A DNA stretch of 64,000 bases from Paratinospora sagittata (lineage: Eukaryota > Streptophyta > Magnoliopsida > Ranunculales > Menispermaceae): assembly GCA_035771175.1 (NCBI GenBank), contig CM069610.1, positions 19,190,001 through 19,254,000 of the forward strand. Direction: 5' to 3'. The position numbers were made by a program, and so were the translations under genes. The notes beneath the pieces were generated by a model. That model did not search any database. It saw only the letters and a list, made by a program, of their open reading frames with translations, and was not told where the DNA came from. Below are positions 24,846 through 36,100 of the stretch, piece after piece (the first letter of the stretch is position 1; every line of letters starts with the position of its first letter).

Positions 24846-27502
24846 TTATGGGTTCGTGGAACATTGCTCTCCCCGCAAGCTTGGAAATTTTCTCCTATTA
24901 TGTCCACGTTGATGGAAATGTCCACATAAGATCTTCTCACTTGGTTCGCGCCAGTCCATCTCATTTCTAATAGTCTTCGAAACTGGCCGTCCTTTTTTAT
25001 GTTTCGTGAGTGTAGGTGGTCGAAGTACTGAAAGATATGTCATCGATGGCCAATAGTCTTCATGTGGGATGCCTTTGAAGGAAGCGGAGTAGCATCTTAT
25101 AAAAGTATCCCATCGATAACACTCTTCCACGTAACTCCATTGATTAATTCTAGCAAAAGAGCACACAACAAGGACATGCAAGCAAGGAATGGCAAAGCAC
25201 CGCCATTTCTGACAACTGCAAGTCCTATTAAAGAGGTTCACAACTTGCTTATGGTTGCCCCTATCCATATAAAACCCACTACGACCAGTCCTCACCTCAA
25301 ACTCTCCTTGCACCCTATCAATAAGTGTTACCTTATGTGCCTTTGATTTTTCATGTCGTCGATTGAGCAACGTCATTGCATAAGTAGTATATGTCCGGCC
25401 TTGTTGCAAAGCTTCCTCGTGCTCTTTTCTCCTTGATTCAAAGTATGCAATGCACCAATAGAAAGTCATTTGAACTAGAGCACATATTGGCAACATTCTA
25501 GCACCTTTGAGCACACCATTGAAACACTCTGCATTAAAGTAAACGAAAAAGGTTTTGAGTTTTTCATATTGCAATAAGTAACAATTAGGTGAAAATAATG
25601 TATAAGCATCATACCTACAAGGTTCATAGTCATCCAACCATATCGATAACCCTCATCGTATGCTTGTGTCCATTTTTTTTTATCAATCTTGGAAAGCCAT
25701 CCATGAGCTTCGGGATTCAATATTTTGGTATGATCTACATATGCATTGAACTTTCGGACTTGGTATAGTTTGTCAGCTTGCATTACTAATTCTTTTAATT
25801 CCTTGTTCTTAAACTTTGTATTCAAATTGCTAGCCACATGACGCAAACAATACCTATGGTGCCCAAGAGGCTCGCACCAACCATTAGAAGGTCGCTTCAT
25901 TGCACTTTTTATTCCATGATGTCGGTCAGATATCACATAAATCCCAGTTTTATCAGTTACACATGAGCGTAATTTTTTCATAAACCAACCCCTTGAACCT
26001 GTTGATTCGTTTGCTATAACGCAAATGCAAGCGGGAAGACATGTCTGTTACTACCGACTAACGTTGCTATCAAGAGCTTCGCCTCATACTTCCCATATAA
26101 ATGGGTGCCATCAATTTGAATAATGGGTCTATAATATTTGAAACCTTCTATGCAAGGTCCAAATTCCTAAAAAAATTGCTTGAACTCTACTAATCCCTCT
26201 TTCAGTGGACTCTCCTCTAATTCTACTTGTGTCCCTGGATTCGTTTGTATAAGCACATTTTTCCACTTACGAAGCATCTGATATGATGTTTCTCAATCAC
26301 CAAAAATCTTCACAAAAGCTTTTATCTTAGCCTGCCATACCCTTTTATAGTGAACGTCATATCCAAATTTATCTCTCATAGTCTGGTGCAAAGTAGCTAG
26401 AAAAACGCTTGGCTCTCGATGAACCAAATTGAAAACCTCTGCACATATCAAGTTAGAATCGAGCTGGGAATGACCTTGTGGTAATCCTTCATAAACACAT
26501 GTGTGCGTTGCATGGTACTTAGTAACCTCCGAAAGACCATGCGAGTTGCGTTTGCACGCAAGCAACATCCATTTGCAACCATCGCTTGCTTGCTTGCAAT
26601 GCACAACCCAAGATTTTCTATCAGAGTCAATAACTACAAAATTCTTGGTGATTCTTAATACAATATTGTTTCACTGTATTTTGTAAGTCATCGTTATTGT
26701 TAAATCTCGGTCCTTTATACAATTCACCAATGTAGTTTTGATAGGCCCCACCTGGCAACAAATGCGTGTTAGCTGTCACATTAACTGCATCGAAGTTTAT
26801 ATTGTAATACATCGGAGTTGGTACCTCATACCCTGACATGGCTTCTACTCCTGTTCTTGGTTCCATAACAAGTGCATCTTCATCAATCATGTCATCAAGT
26901 GAACCAAGTGGATCATAAGAAGGATCATGTATGTCCTGCACTAGGTCATCTACACGGGCATCATCCTCTTCGTTCTGATTATCTGTGCCAAGTTCATCTG
27001 AATCACTCTCGTTTGTAGCCTAAAATGGTTGAGATTGAGTGAAAACATCTGGTATAGTGTCGCCACCAACCATTTAATCTCTTGCATCACCATCATGTAC
27101 CCTATTATGTACCATCTCATCTTTGTTGTGATACGTCGGTTGACTATGATCACTCTGTAAGGTTGGTTGCACACTAGGACCTTCATCCGCGGTAATATGT
27201 CGAATAGCCAAGTACATCTCTATGTTATTAGGAAGTGGAAATTGAGACACAACTTGCCACATGAATTGTATACTTTGATCATTGAAAATTGGCATGAGCT
27301 TGAAAAAATATGTTCCACTTCCTAAAAAAATTGGGTAGCAATAAATCATACTTAACCGTGTCGATCGACGGTCTATTGACAATGTCTCCTGTAGAACACG
27401 TTCCAATTCATTAATATTTGCTCCCATTTTAACTATAATACTAGTAGAAGGCCAACAACTATAGTCAACTCCGTTAGGTCCATGTAGCATATCTTCATTC
27501 AT
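24846..27502 (-). pseudogene. MURA-type (MuDR) transposase, broken by stops
   Basis: From the right, 27074-27502 is an N-terminal region with YCYPIFLGSGTYFFKL and IQFMWQVVSQF, starting at ATG 27502. Then comes a variable part (26627-26941) and a zinc-binding MuDR region (26293-26604) with HATHTCVYEG. The DDE catalytic core has the first aspartate in IQIDGTHLYGKYEAKLLIAT (about 26110), the second in VISDRHHGIKSAM (about 25920), and ECFNGVLKGARMLPI (about 25500) near the expected glutamate. A SWIM zinc finger (CSCQKWRCFAIPCLHVL) is at about 25200, and a degenerate CCHC knuckle CGHFHQRGHNRRKFP lies near the C-terminus, where expected cysteines are replaced by F. Stops lie near 26293, 26169, 26019 and at the ends of the other pieces. 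This was the mobilising enzyme of the surrounding element. Confidence 0.88.
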
Positions 27503-28479
27503 GTAACATATAATCGAGACGATTTTTTAATCCATAATGTACCCTAAACATCAACAATGTAGTACTTAAATTATATATATATATAAAGAACTATATAAAT
27601 ACAATACTTTAAATAATTATATGATAAAGTTACATCATATATCCTTCAATGTCATCTTTTAAGTTAAAAAAAGAGAGTCATGTCAGACCAAAATTTAATA
27701 AATACAAAACCGAATTGAAATAGATTGATTCAATTTGATTATCTCAGATCTCATGTCATGTGCGTATTAAAAATTATTTCAAACAAAGCAAACGTTTAAT
27801 AATAGGTTCATCAAATATATTAAAAAATATTTCAAACAAAGGGGACGTTTAATAATAGGATCATCAAATATATTAAAAATTAACAAAAACCTAAAAAAAA
27901 AAGAGTCCATAATTTATTAATACTCAACGTTCTTTTTTTTTCGCTAGCTAATCTTAAATTATTAGAATCTTGCTACTATTATACTTTCAAGTAAAAAAAA
28001 ACTATAGCTCCATTACCAAAATCAAACATAACAACAACAAAGATTGAATCAAGATCTTTAAAATAAATAAATAAAAACCTAAAAAAAATGGTCAAAACTA
28101 ACAACAACAACAACAATGATTAAATAAACATCTCCAAAATCATTAAAATCCTAGAAAAATTTGTTACTTTCAACTAAGAAAAGGTGTTAGAATACAATCA
28201 ATCCAAATATGTTGAATGTCGGAGAAAAAATAGTCAAAAACAACAAGAACAACAACGATTAAATAAACATATCCAAAATCAATTAAACCCTAGAAAAAAT
28301 AGTTACTTTCAACTCAAAAAAGATTGGAATAGAATCAAACCAAATATGGTGAATGTCAGCGAGATAAATGAAGACGCCGGAGAGAAGAAGCTGGAGACCA
28401 CCACGGCGTCGAGTGTTTCTTTGCTTCCATTTTTTTTTTTTTTCACCGCGCCTCCTTTCTTTCAGTTTTTACAGCAACT
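27503..28479. other. AT-rich internal spacer of the Mutator-like element
   Basis: It is A-rich with two near-duplicate blocks, at about 28130-28230 and 28240-28350 (AACAACAACGATTAAATAAAC type). The open frame at 28184-28489 is low complexity and resembles nothing known. It may be the promoter side of the transposase gene. Confidence 0.5.
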
Positions 28480-28875
28480 GTTGCGTTAAGGGTTTTTACC
28501 TTAACGCAACACTCGCAAAAGGGTTTTAACCCTTCTGCGATACTTTTTTTTTATATATATATATAGGTGCTGCTGCAAAAGGACCCTTCTACGATTATCA
28601 ATTTTTTTTATTTTTTTTTTACAAATGTTGCGTAGGACCTAGAAACAAGTTGAGTGCCGCCCCTTAAAGAGGCGGCACCAATTTTTTTTAAAAAGAGGCA
28701 CTCAGGCACTCGGGAGTCACGTGCGGGGTGCGGCTGCCTAGATCAACTGAGGGACACTAATTGGGATGCGCTAGAGGTGGTTTGATGAAAAAATTTCCCG
28801 CGGATAGCCCGCGGTGGCCTTAACTTTTTTTTTTTTTTAATTTTTTGTCATGACGCCCATTCAAGGGGCGTCATG
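28480..28875. repeat. Cluster of short perfect hairpins near the right end of the Mutator-like element
   Basis: There are four stem-loops. 28480-28491 pairs with 28499-28510 (12 bp perfect, GTTGCGTTAAGG, 7-nt loop). 28513-28523 pairs with 28530-28540 (10 of 11). 28654-28661 pairs with 28671-28678 (8 bp, GTGCCGCC). 28849-28858 pairs with 28866-28875 (10 bp, CATGACGCCC, 7-nt loop). Long T-runs separate some of them. They lie inside the right terminal repeat. Confidence 0.75.
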
Positions 28876-29029
28876 TATAAAAAAAAAAATTCTTGGATGA
28901 CCCCCATTCGTCATACCAAAAAAAAAATTTCAAATGTGTGCATACAATTTTTTTTTTTTTTAAATAGTGAAGAGGCGGCATTGCGTTAAAATTTTGAAAA
29001 AAAAAAATCTACGTGGACAATCTGGGCAA

Positions 29030-29142
29030 TACTTGGACAGCTTGGTTGTCCAGCTGTCCAAATGTTGCCTGTGGATATAATATATTTTTGTGCCTATTTT
29101 GATATATAAAAAACAAATCACGCCTATTTTTGTCAAAAATCC
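29030..29142 (-). repeat. Right terminal inverted repeat of the Mutator-like element
   Basis: The complement starts GGATTTTTGACAAAAATAGG at 29142 and mirrors the left end at 21264, including CAAAATAGGCACAAAAATAT and GGCAACATTTGG. Confidence 0.85.
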
Positions 29143-30154
29143 ACTTTTTTAAAATGAACCACAAACCACACCATTCAATATTTTTGAACTGTTATCGCAT
29201 TACAAGACTTGCTGTTTTTTGTCCGTCTCATCATCAATTGAATTGGAATATTATCACAAAATTAATGAGACTTTGGGTGTAAATAATAGAGATTAAGATA
29301 ACTATATAAATCTTTACTGCAATCTTCTTGTCTTTCTTATTATTAATATTTTTTAAGAGAAAGCAATATTACAGTTCCTTCAAGCATAAGGCCTGTTTTA
29401 TGGATTTTAGGATAAAGAAAGGGTTTATCAGCATTGCCTAAGAACGGGAATGAAACGACTCCCTCATAAAAAGAAAAGGCAACGGTTTCAAAATCGAAGG
29501 AATTGTTAAAGAGTGAAGCTCTAATGGAAAGCCCATGACATCCTCAAGTTGCTATCATTAACCAATCACTGGCTTTAGTTTTTTAGCTACCTTGCATTCT
29601 GCAATTTTGCAAATGTTATTATGGGCTACTTTATTCCAAGAAAGCTGCTTATATCAATGCATCAAGACTAGTCTTTCTTGCCAACATATAACACAGTTTG
29701 ATGACAAAGATCTCTTTCTTGCTAATGACCAATAACCTACATCAAAAAAGTTTTCCTCATATAAGTTGGATCACTTAAAAATGGATAAGTTTGATGGCAA
29801 AGATCCTTCTCTTGCACACTACTACAACTCTGAATATCACTAAACTGGAAATTAGAATATGTTGCTTGTACTGCAGAAAAAAGGCTTTGTACATTTGCAG
29901 TAGGAAAGGGGAAAAAGAAAACACAAAAGTAAACCATTCCATTAATTTAACACCATTTCCATCAGTTAGTAAAAATATCCAACACCAGCTTCTGAAATGG
30001 GTGTTTTACTTCTGCACCTTTCCTTCTGCTCTCATGTTGAAACCGTTGCCTGCTGGTTGAATTCATAATCTTGCTACAACTGAAACAGAGCCATCCTTTA
30101 GATGTGTAACGAATAACATGCGCAACTTCATTATGAACTAGACATGTTCTTCAA
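29143..30154. other. Downstream flank and probable 3' UTR of the ERGIC-type gene
   Basis: This stretch separates the Mutator-like element from the stop codon of the minus-strand host gene. I see no coding region. The 3' UTR must lie in its right part, but I cannot place the poly(A) site with confidence. Confidence 0.5.
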
Positions 30155-30228
30155 TCAACGGAGTAGGGTTTTACTGGTTGACTTTGTCAATGCCTCCAGA
30201 AACCTGTACATCCACCGATCTAGCATCC
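30155..30228 (-). CDS. ERGIC-type gene, exon 11 and stop
   Basis: After acceptor CAACAG it encodes [17 protein letters not shown] and a basic end (TLLR), then TGA at 30155-30157. The cytosolic tail is a few residues longer than the LLE ending I remember for some homologues. Confidence 0.93.
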
Positions 30229-33092
30229 CTGTTGAGAACGCAACAGAGGCATTGTATATCACTATAGTATAGAGATAAGCAAGCTAACTTGAATCATTTA
30301 TCAAGGAAAAGAACAAAGAAATAAATGAAAGAATAAGGCACCATAATTCCAACCAATTTGGGTGACCAAAGCCAAGTTATCAGAATAGGACATTGTTGCA
30401 GACAATTCAGCTCATGATTTTACCATGTGTTCACCATCAGGAAAAAGGGTGTTTTTTGTGCACAAGGTTCTCGCCATTTTAGGATTTGGGAAAGGAATAA
30501 TGTATGTGTAGCCTTACCACCACATTGGAGAGGCTATTTCCTGATTCAAACATGTGACCTCTAGGTCACGATGAAGTAACCTCAACCTCAATAGGTTCAC
30601 TCTCATTAGCATGTGGAAAACTGCTCCCTATAATGTCAAATTATTAAATAAACATCTTCAAATTGCAGGAAATTGTAAAGATTATTACCTGTCAAAGCGA
30701 ATGTACCCCCGAGTACTGCACAAAGTCTAGTGATGAAGTGCAGAAAACTGCGGTGTTCTTCTCTGATTGTCACAGTTATAGGAGAAAGGTCATACAAAAA
30801 GTAAACAGCTGCACCAAAGAACGGGATGACAAATAGTTAATGATCCATGGTGATACTGCTGCTATTCATAACAAATTTTCAGTAAGTGACCAACCTGGCC
30901 AAATCTTATCGAACTCATTGATGGGGGCAAAATATTCCATGACAGAAAATTGATTGGTTGGTAAAACTTCTTTTGAGAGATACCTGTACTCAGTTGGCAC
31001 AATCTGCATGGTATAGAAAAAGAATACAAAATTATGAATGTATTCACAAAAAAACATGAAATAGTTAAACTTGAAAAACTGATAAATAGATGCATGAATT
31101 GAATTAGGGTATACTAGATTTATTTTTATTTTTTTCATGCGTTGATTTTAGGATTCAAGCACATTAAAAAAGGAAAGAACATTTAAGTCTGTGGAATAAG
31201 GCTGAGCATGTTAATTATATACAAATTTAGATCATAAATAATATAATTTTGATCCCTCAAAAGAGCTCCATAACCCTCTTCCTCCAAATGCAGCTCTGTA
31301 TTATTTATGAATTCATGAAGATTTAACACCCCTCGACCCCAAAAAAGCTCCAAAAGAAAAACAAACAGCCATGATTTCAGAATTTCCTCCTCAATACTTC
31401 ACCGAAGAGTGCATCCAATAAATGATCAAACAAACCTTTATGTAATACTTGAATGTTCCACTTGTCCCATGCAGAAACCGCGAAGTTCCATCAAGAGGGT
31501 TATGAATTCCTGGGTACTTAGGCCCAAATGACAAATCGTGAATTACGTGGCTAACATTCACAAAAGTGGGTCCGCCAAATATCTGTAGGAATAAACAATG
31601 TCAGCATCACAGACTAAATTTAGGTAATCATATACTTCTAAGAAAACTATGTAGTAGACAAAAACTTCCTTCTACTATGATTAGTGGAGAAGATAGTTGT
31701 TCTAAGTCTATGCAAATCTTAGAGCCCCTCTTCACTATGAATTATGCAATCACAGCCTCATCAGAAGATGGAGGTAAGGTAGCATGAAAGTTTTGCATGG
31801 ACCCAATGCAGAAACACAAATAAAACTTAGTTTGGCAGTAATATGTCAGGACATACGTACATATGCAGCATGAAAGTTCAAACACATACATGTAACCTGA
31901 AGCTTTCTATTAGAAAATCAAGTATGGATTAATAGTAGGACATAAAACATCCATGCGTTCTACTTCAACATAAGTTCGTAACAAGTTTTCTTTGCTAAGA
32001 CTGCAAGTGAGTCTGAACACTGCCCTCTCACCAATTTTCTTTTTTTTTTTTTTTTTTTTTTTTTGAGAAGAAATGAAATTTTATGAATAAAAAGAAACAG
32101 AGAAACAAAGGAGACTCATCCAAGAGATGAGAAAACAAAGAAAGACAAGACAAACAACCAAAATAACCTAAATCAAGATAGAATCCTAAAGTGCTCCCAA
32201 CCCTTAAGCCATTCTCTTAAAGACTGCAAGATATAGAAATGTGAGTACAGCATAAACACTGCCTTCTCACCAATTTATTATAATTTACACTAATGACCTG
32301 GCCATCTGTTGGGTAAGTTATACAACAAGAAAAACTGATCCTACTTTTCTTTTCCTTTTTTATTAAGAGCATTATATCACCATACCAGTAATTGGTATGA
32401 GGATATACCTACGTTACTTGGACTCGGGTATGGGTGTCGAATACAGGTACATATCTAGAGGTTCGACTTGTTCATTTTCAAATTTTGGGATATGGGGACT
32501 CGGCTATATTATATGTTGTTCTTTCCATCTTCTTTTTTTTCACTCATTTATTGTCCATTTTGTTCTCCCACTTAAGTAAATTTCACCCATTAGTCATTAT
32601 CTTCTTTTATACTTTCTCTTCTTTCCATTAGAGAATCTACATAGTAATATTCTAAAATCTAAAGTGTCGGACACATCCCATACCCATGTCGTATCATGAA
32701 GTGTCGGACACGGGTACGTCGGACTAAAGTAAAGAGTCCGGGTAACATAGGGATATACCGTGATGCTAGCTGAGAAACTCACAAGATATTTAGAAGAAAA
32801 GGTATACGAACAGTCTGCTAGAAGAATACAAAAACTTCATCCAAATTCTCATTTAATTAAGGCAATGTGTAATTTTCCTTGCAAACCTGCAAGGCATTTA
32901 CATCCAAAGGGTGCGTCCTAGAAATATTTTTTCGAAAAATCAATGTGAAACAAGGTTTCTTAAGTGAATATAGGGTAGAGTTTTCGTAGTGCAACATGAT
33001 GGTTTATCCAAATGAATTGGGACAATTTATTAGCATTTCCACTGATGTATGTTGAATCTCATGACAATATATATGTAAAGATGTGATCCACC

Positions 33093-33128
<36 letters not shown>

Positions 33129-36100
33129 GCAACCTGTTGTGATTAAGATCAATAGGAGTATTCATTGGTTTGCATGTTAGCTTCCATGTTTCTTTAAGAA
33201 GGTCTGTAATGTACTTCTGTTGAGAAATAAAGATTTCCTGTTTAGAGTGTGCCACTTCAATCCCTAGGAAGTATTTCAATCTCCCTAGTTCCTTGATCTC
33301 AAATTCTTCGGTCAAGACACTACTTCAAATTTTGTTTCTCGTTCTCATTGTTTCCTTTAAGGTTTATTTCACCATCAATTGTTGATTATTCGTGTTGCTG
33401 ATTGGTGCGTACGTCTTCATCACTGCTACTATATCACCATCGACTACTGCGTCTTCCTCATCGGCACTACCGATATCCTAATCGTCGTCGACGCCTTCGT
33501 CTCCATTGCTACTATGTTTCAGTCACCGCTGCTCAAACCCATCATTGCTGATCTTTGACGTTGCTACTGATCTTCGTCGTCTCTCGCGCATCTCTCTCAC
33601 ATATCTCTCTTGCGCATCACTGCATCTCTCATCGCCATCTGCAGCTCCTAGTTCGTCTTCTTCGCCATACAGCCAACATCGCCTGTTCATCGCATCTGGT
33701 TCTTCTTCTTCCTGCAACATCATCTTCTTCATCACAACTGTTCATCGTCTTCTCTTTGCATCGCCTACTTCATCTTCATATGATATTCTTCTTCTTTTTT
33801 TCTTTTTTGAGTTTGTAACCTATAAAAATAAAAATAAAAAATAAAAAAGGAAAAAAGAAAATGTCAGTTACTTCCGAAACGGTGCACACTGAAGAAGCAG
33901 TTGACAAAACGGAGAAAGGAGAACTACCAAACATTCAGGCAGCATACAGACTTGATGGAAAGAATTATTTAAAGTGGTCTCAGCTGGTGCGTACTTTTCT
34001 GAAGGGCAAAGAGAAATTAAGTCATCTTTTGGGCACTGAACCTACACCTGCAGATCCTAAGTTTATAGCGTGGGATAACGAAGATGCTTCTATAATGGCG
34101 TGGCTATGGAATTCAATAACGTCAAACATTAGTGATACATGCATGTTTCTAACTACCGCCAAAGACATTTGGGATGCCGTTCATCAGACATACTCTAAGG
34201 CCCATGATGCAGCCCAAGTGTATGAGATCAAAGTGAAAGTTGGAACAACAAAACAAGGCAACATGACGGTCACCGAATATGCCAATGTATTGAAAAATCT
34301 CTGGCAGGAACTTGACCATTATAGGTGTATTGAGACTAAATGCCCGGCAGATGTTGTAGTTTTAAAGAACTATATTGAGAGGGATCGGGTCTATGACTTC
34401 TTGGCTGGACTCAATGCAGAGTTCGATCAAGTGAGAGTTCAAACTCTCAGCAAAGGGTTGCCAACTCTGAATGAGACTATCTCAGTTATCCGGACTGAAG
34501 AAAGCAAAAGAAGTGTTATGCTCACACCTCAGAAGATGGAAGGCTCAGCTATGGTTGCCAATCGGGGAAATGATCAGAAGACACACACTCCGCGTGCTGA
34601 ATCATCAAAGGTCTCAAATCGAGACAATAGAGACAATCTATGGTGTACTTATTGTCAAAAGACTAGACATACCAGGGAGAAGTGTTGGAAACTTCATGGC
34701 AAGCCTTCAACTTCCAGTAAAGAATGGGGCTACAAAGGAGGACAGCAGAAGACCAGTGGACAAGCACATCTGTCTATTGAACAAACAGTTGCAGACTCCC
34801 CGGTGCCAGACGGATTCAGTCAAGACGACATTAAAAGATTGAAATCTTTGCTTGGTACACTGGACAAACCCTAAGGTACCTGTTCATTGGCCCATTCAGA
34901 TAACTTTCCTATTTCTATTGGATTTAACGTCTTGGATAAGTCTTTTGCTAACTCTTGGGTTATAGATTCTGGTGCTACTGATCACATGACCAATTCCCCC
35001 AATATATTTCATACCTACAACCCATGTCCTACTAGTCGAAAAATAGCTACAGCTGATGGATCCTTAACCACAGTTGTTGATATAGGTGATGTTCACATCA
35101 GCCTCACCCTTACACTCAAAAATGTTCTTCATGTTCCTAAACTATCCACTAATCTTATCTCTATTAAAAAACTGACCCATGATCTGAGTTGTAATGTAAC
35201 CTTCTTCCCTACTTACTGTGCATTTCAGGACCAGGACTTGCGTACGATGATTGGACATGCTAAGGAACAGGACGAGTTGTATTACCTTGAGACACTAGTA
35301 CATCCTATCAAGAGTAACACTTCATTTCTCTCCGAGCACAAATTTTTCAATAAAGAAAAGCTATGGCTCCATCATTGCCGCCTTGGTCATCCTTCTTTTC
35401 GAACACTTAAAATCATGTTTCCTTTTTTGTTTAAGTCTCTCAATGTTGAAGATTTTCATTGTGAAGTGTGTGAACTTGCGAAACACAAGCGTATATCTTT
35501 TCCACTTAGTAATGAAAGAAGTTCAGATCCTTTTGATCTCATTCATAGTGATATTTGGGGTCCCTCTCTAATACCTAATGTTTCTGGAGCGCGATGGTTT
35601 GTGTCCTTCATTGATGATTGTACTAGAATCTCGTGGATATTCTTACTGAAACAAAAATCCGAGGTGAGCTTTGTTCTTCCTACCTTTCATAACATGATAC
35701 ACACCCAGTTTGGTGCTAAAATCAAGAGATTTCGATCTGACAATGCTAGAGACTATTTTAATCAAACATTGACCAATTACTTCCAAAACGGGGGGATCCT
35801 TCATGAATCATCATGTGTTCACACCCCACAACAAAATAGAGTTGCTGAAAGAAAAAACGGTCACCTGCTTGATACAACCCGAGCCTTTTTATTTCAAAAT
35901 ACTATGCCTAAGTCCTATTGGGGGGAAGTTGTCCTTACTGCAACACACCTTATTAATCGCCTACCATCCCGGACCCTTGGTTTCAACAGTCCTATGGAAA
36001 AGCTATGTCAATTTTACCCTAAGCTTAAAATCTCCAATAATCTTATACCTAAGATATTTGGGTGTGTATCATTTGTCCATGTTCACCAACCCAACAGGGG

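Larger units (their letters stand above)
21264..29142 (-). mobile_element. Mutator-like transposon carrying MURA-type and PMD genes
   Basis: The two ends are inverted copies starting GGATTTTTGACAAAAATAGG, about 85-90% alike by eye over about 110 bp. Inside are subterminal repeats, a PMD gene and a MURA-type transposase, both on the minus strand, so the transposase is toward the right end. The 9 bp outside each end (actcctttt and actttttta) are only partly alike, so a clean target duplication is not proven. Both genes contain stops, so the copy is inactive. Mutator-like elements with a second PMD gene are known in plants. Confidence 0.85.

Noticed and set aside
28184..28489. Open frame of 101 codons in the Mutator-like element
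   Set aside because: It is low complexity, reads through a T-run as poly-Phe, and has no recognisable domain.
29737..30060. Possible small gene between the Mutator-like element and the ERGIC-type gene
   Set aside because: Frames on both strands are short and unlike any protein; the interval is better explained as 3' UTR and flank.
33506..33844. Ser-rich plus-strand frames and the Glu/Arg-rich minus-strand frame before gag
   Set aside because: They come from the TC-rich untranslated leader of the copia element; composition explains the open frames.
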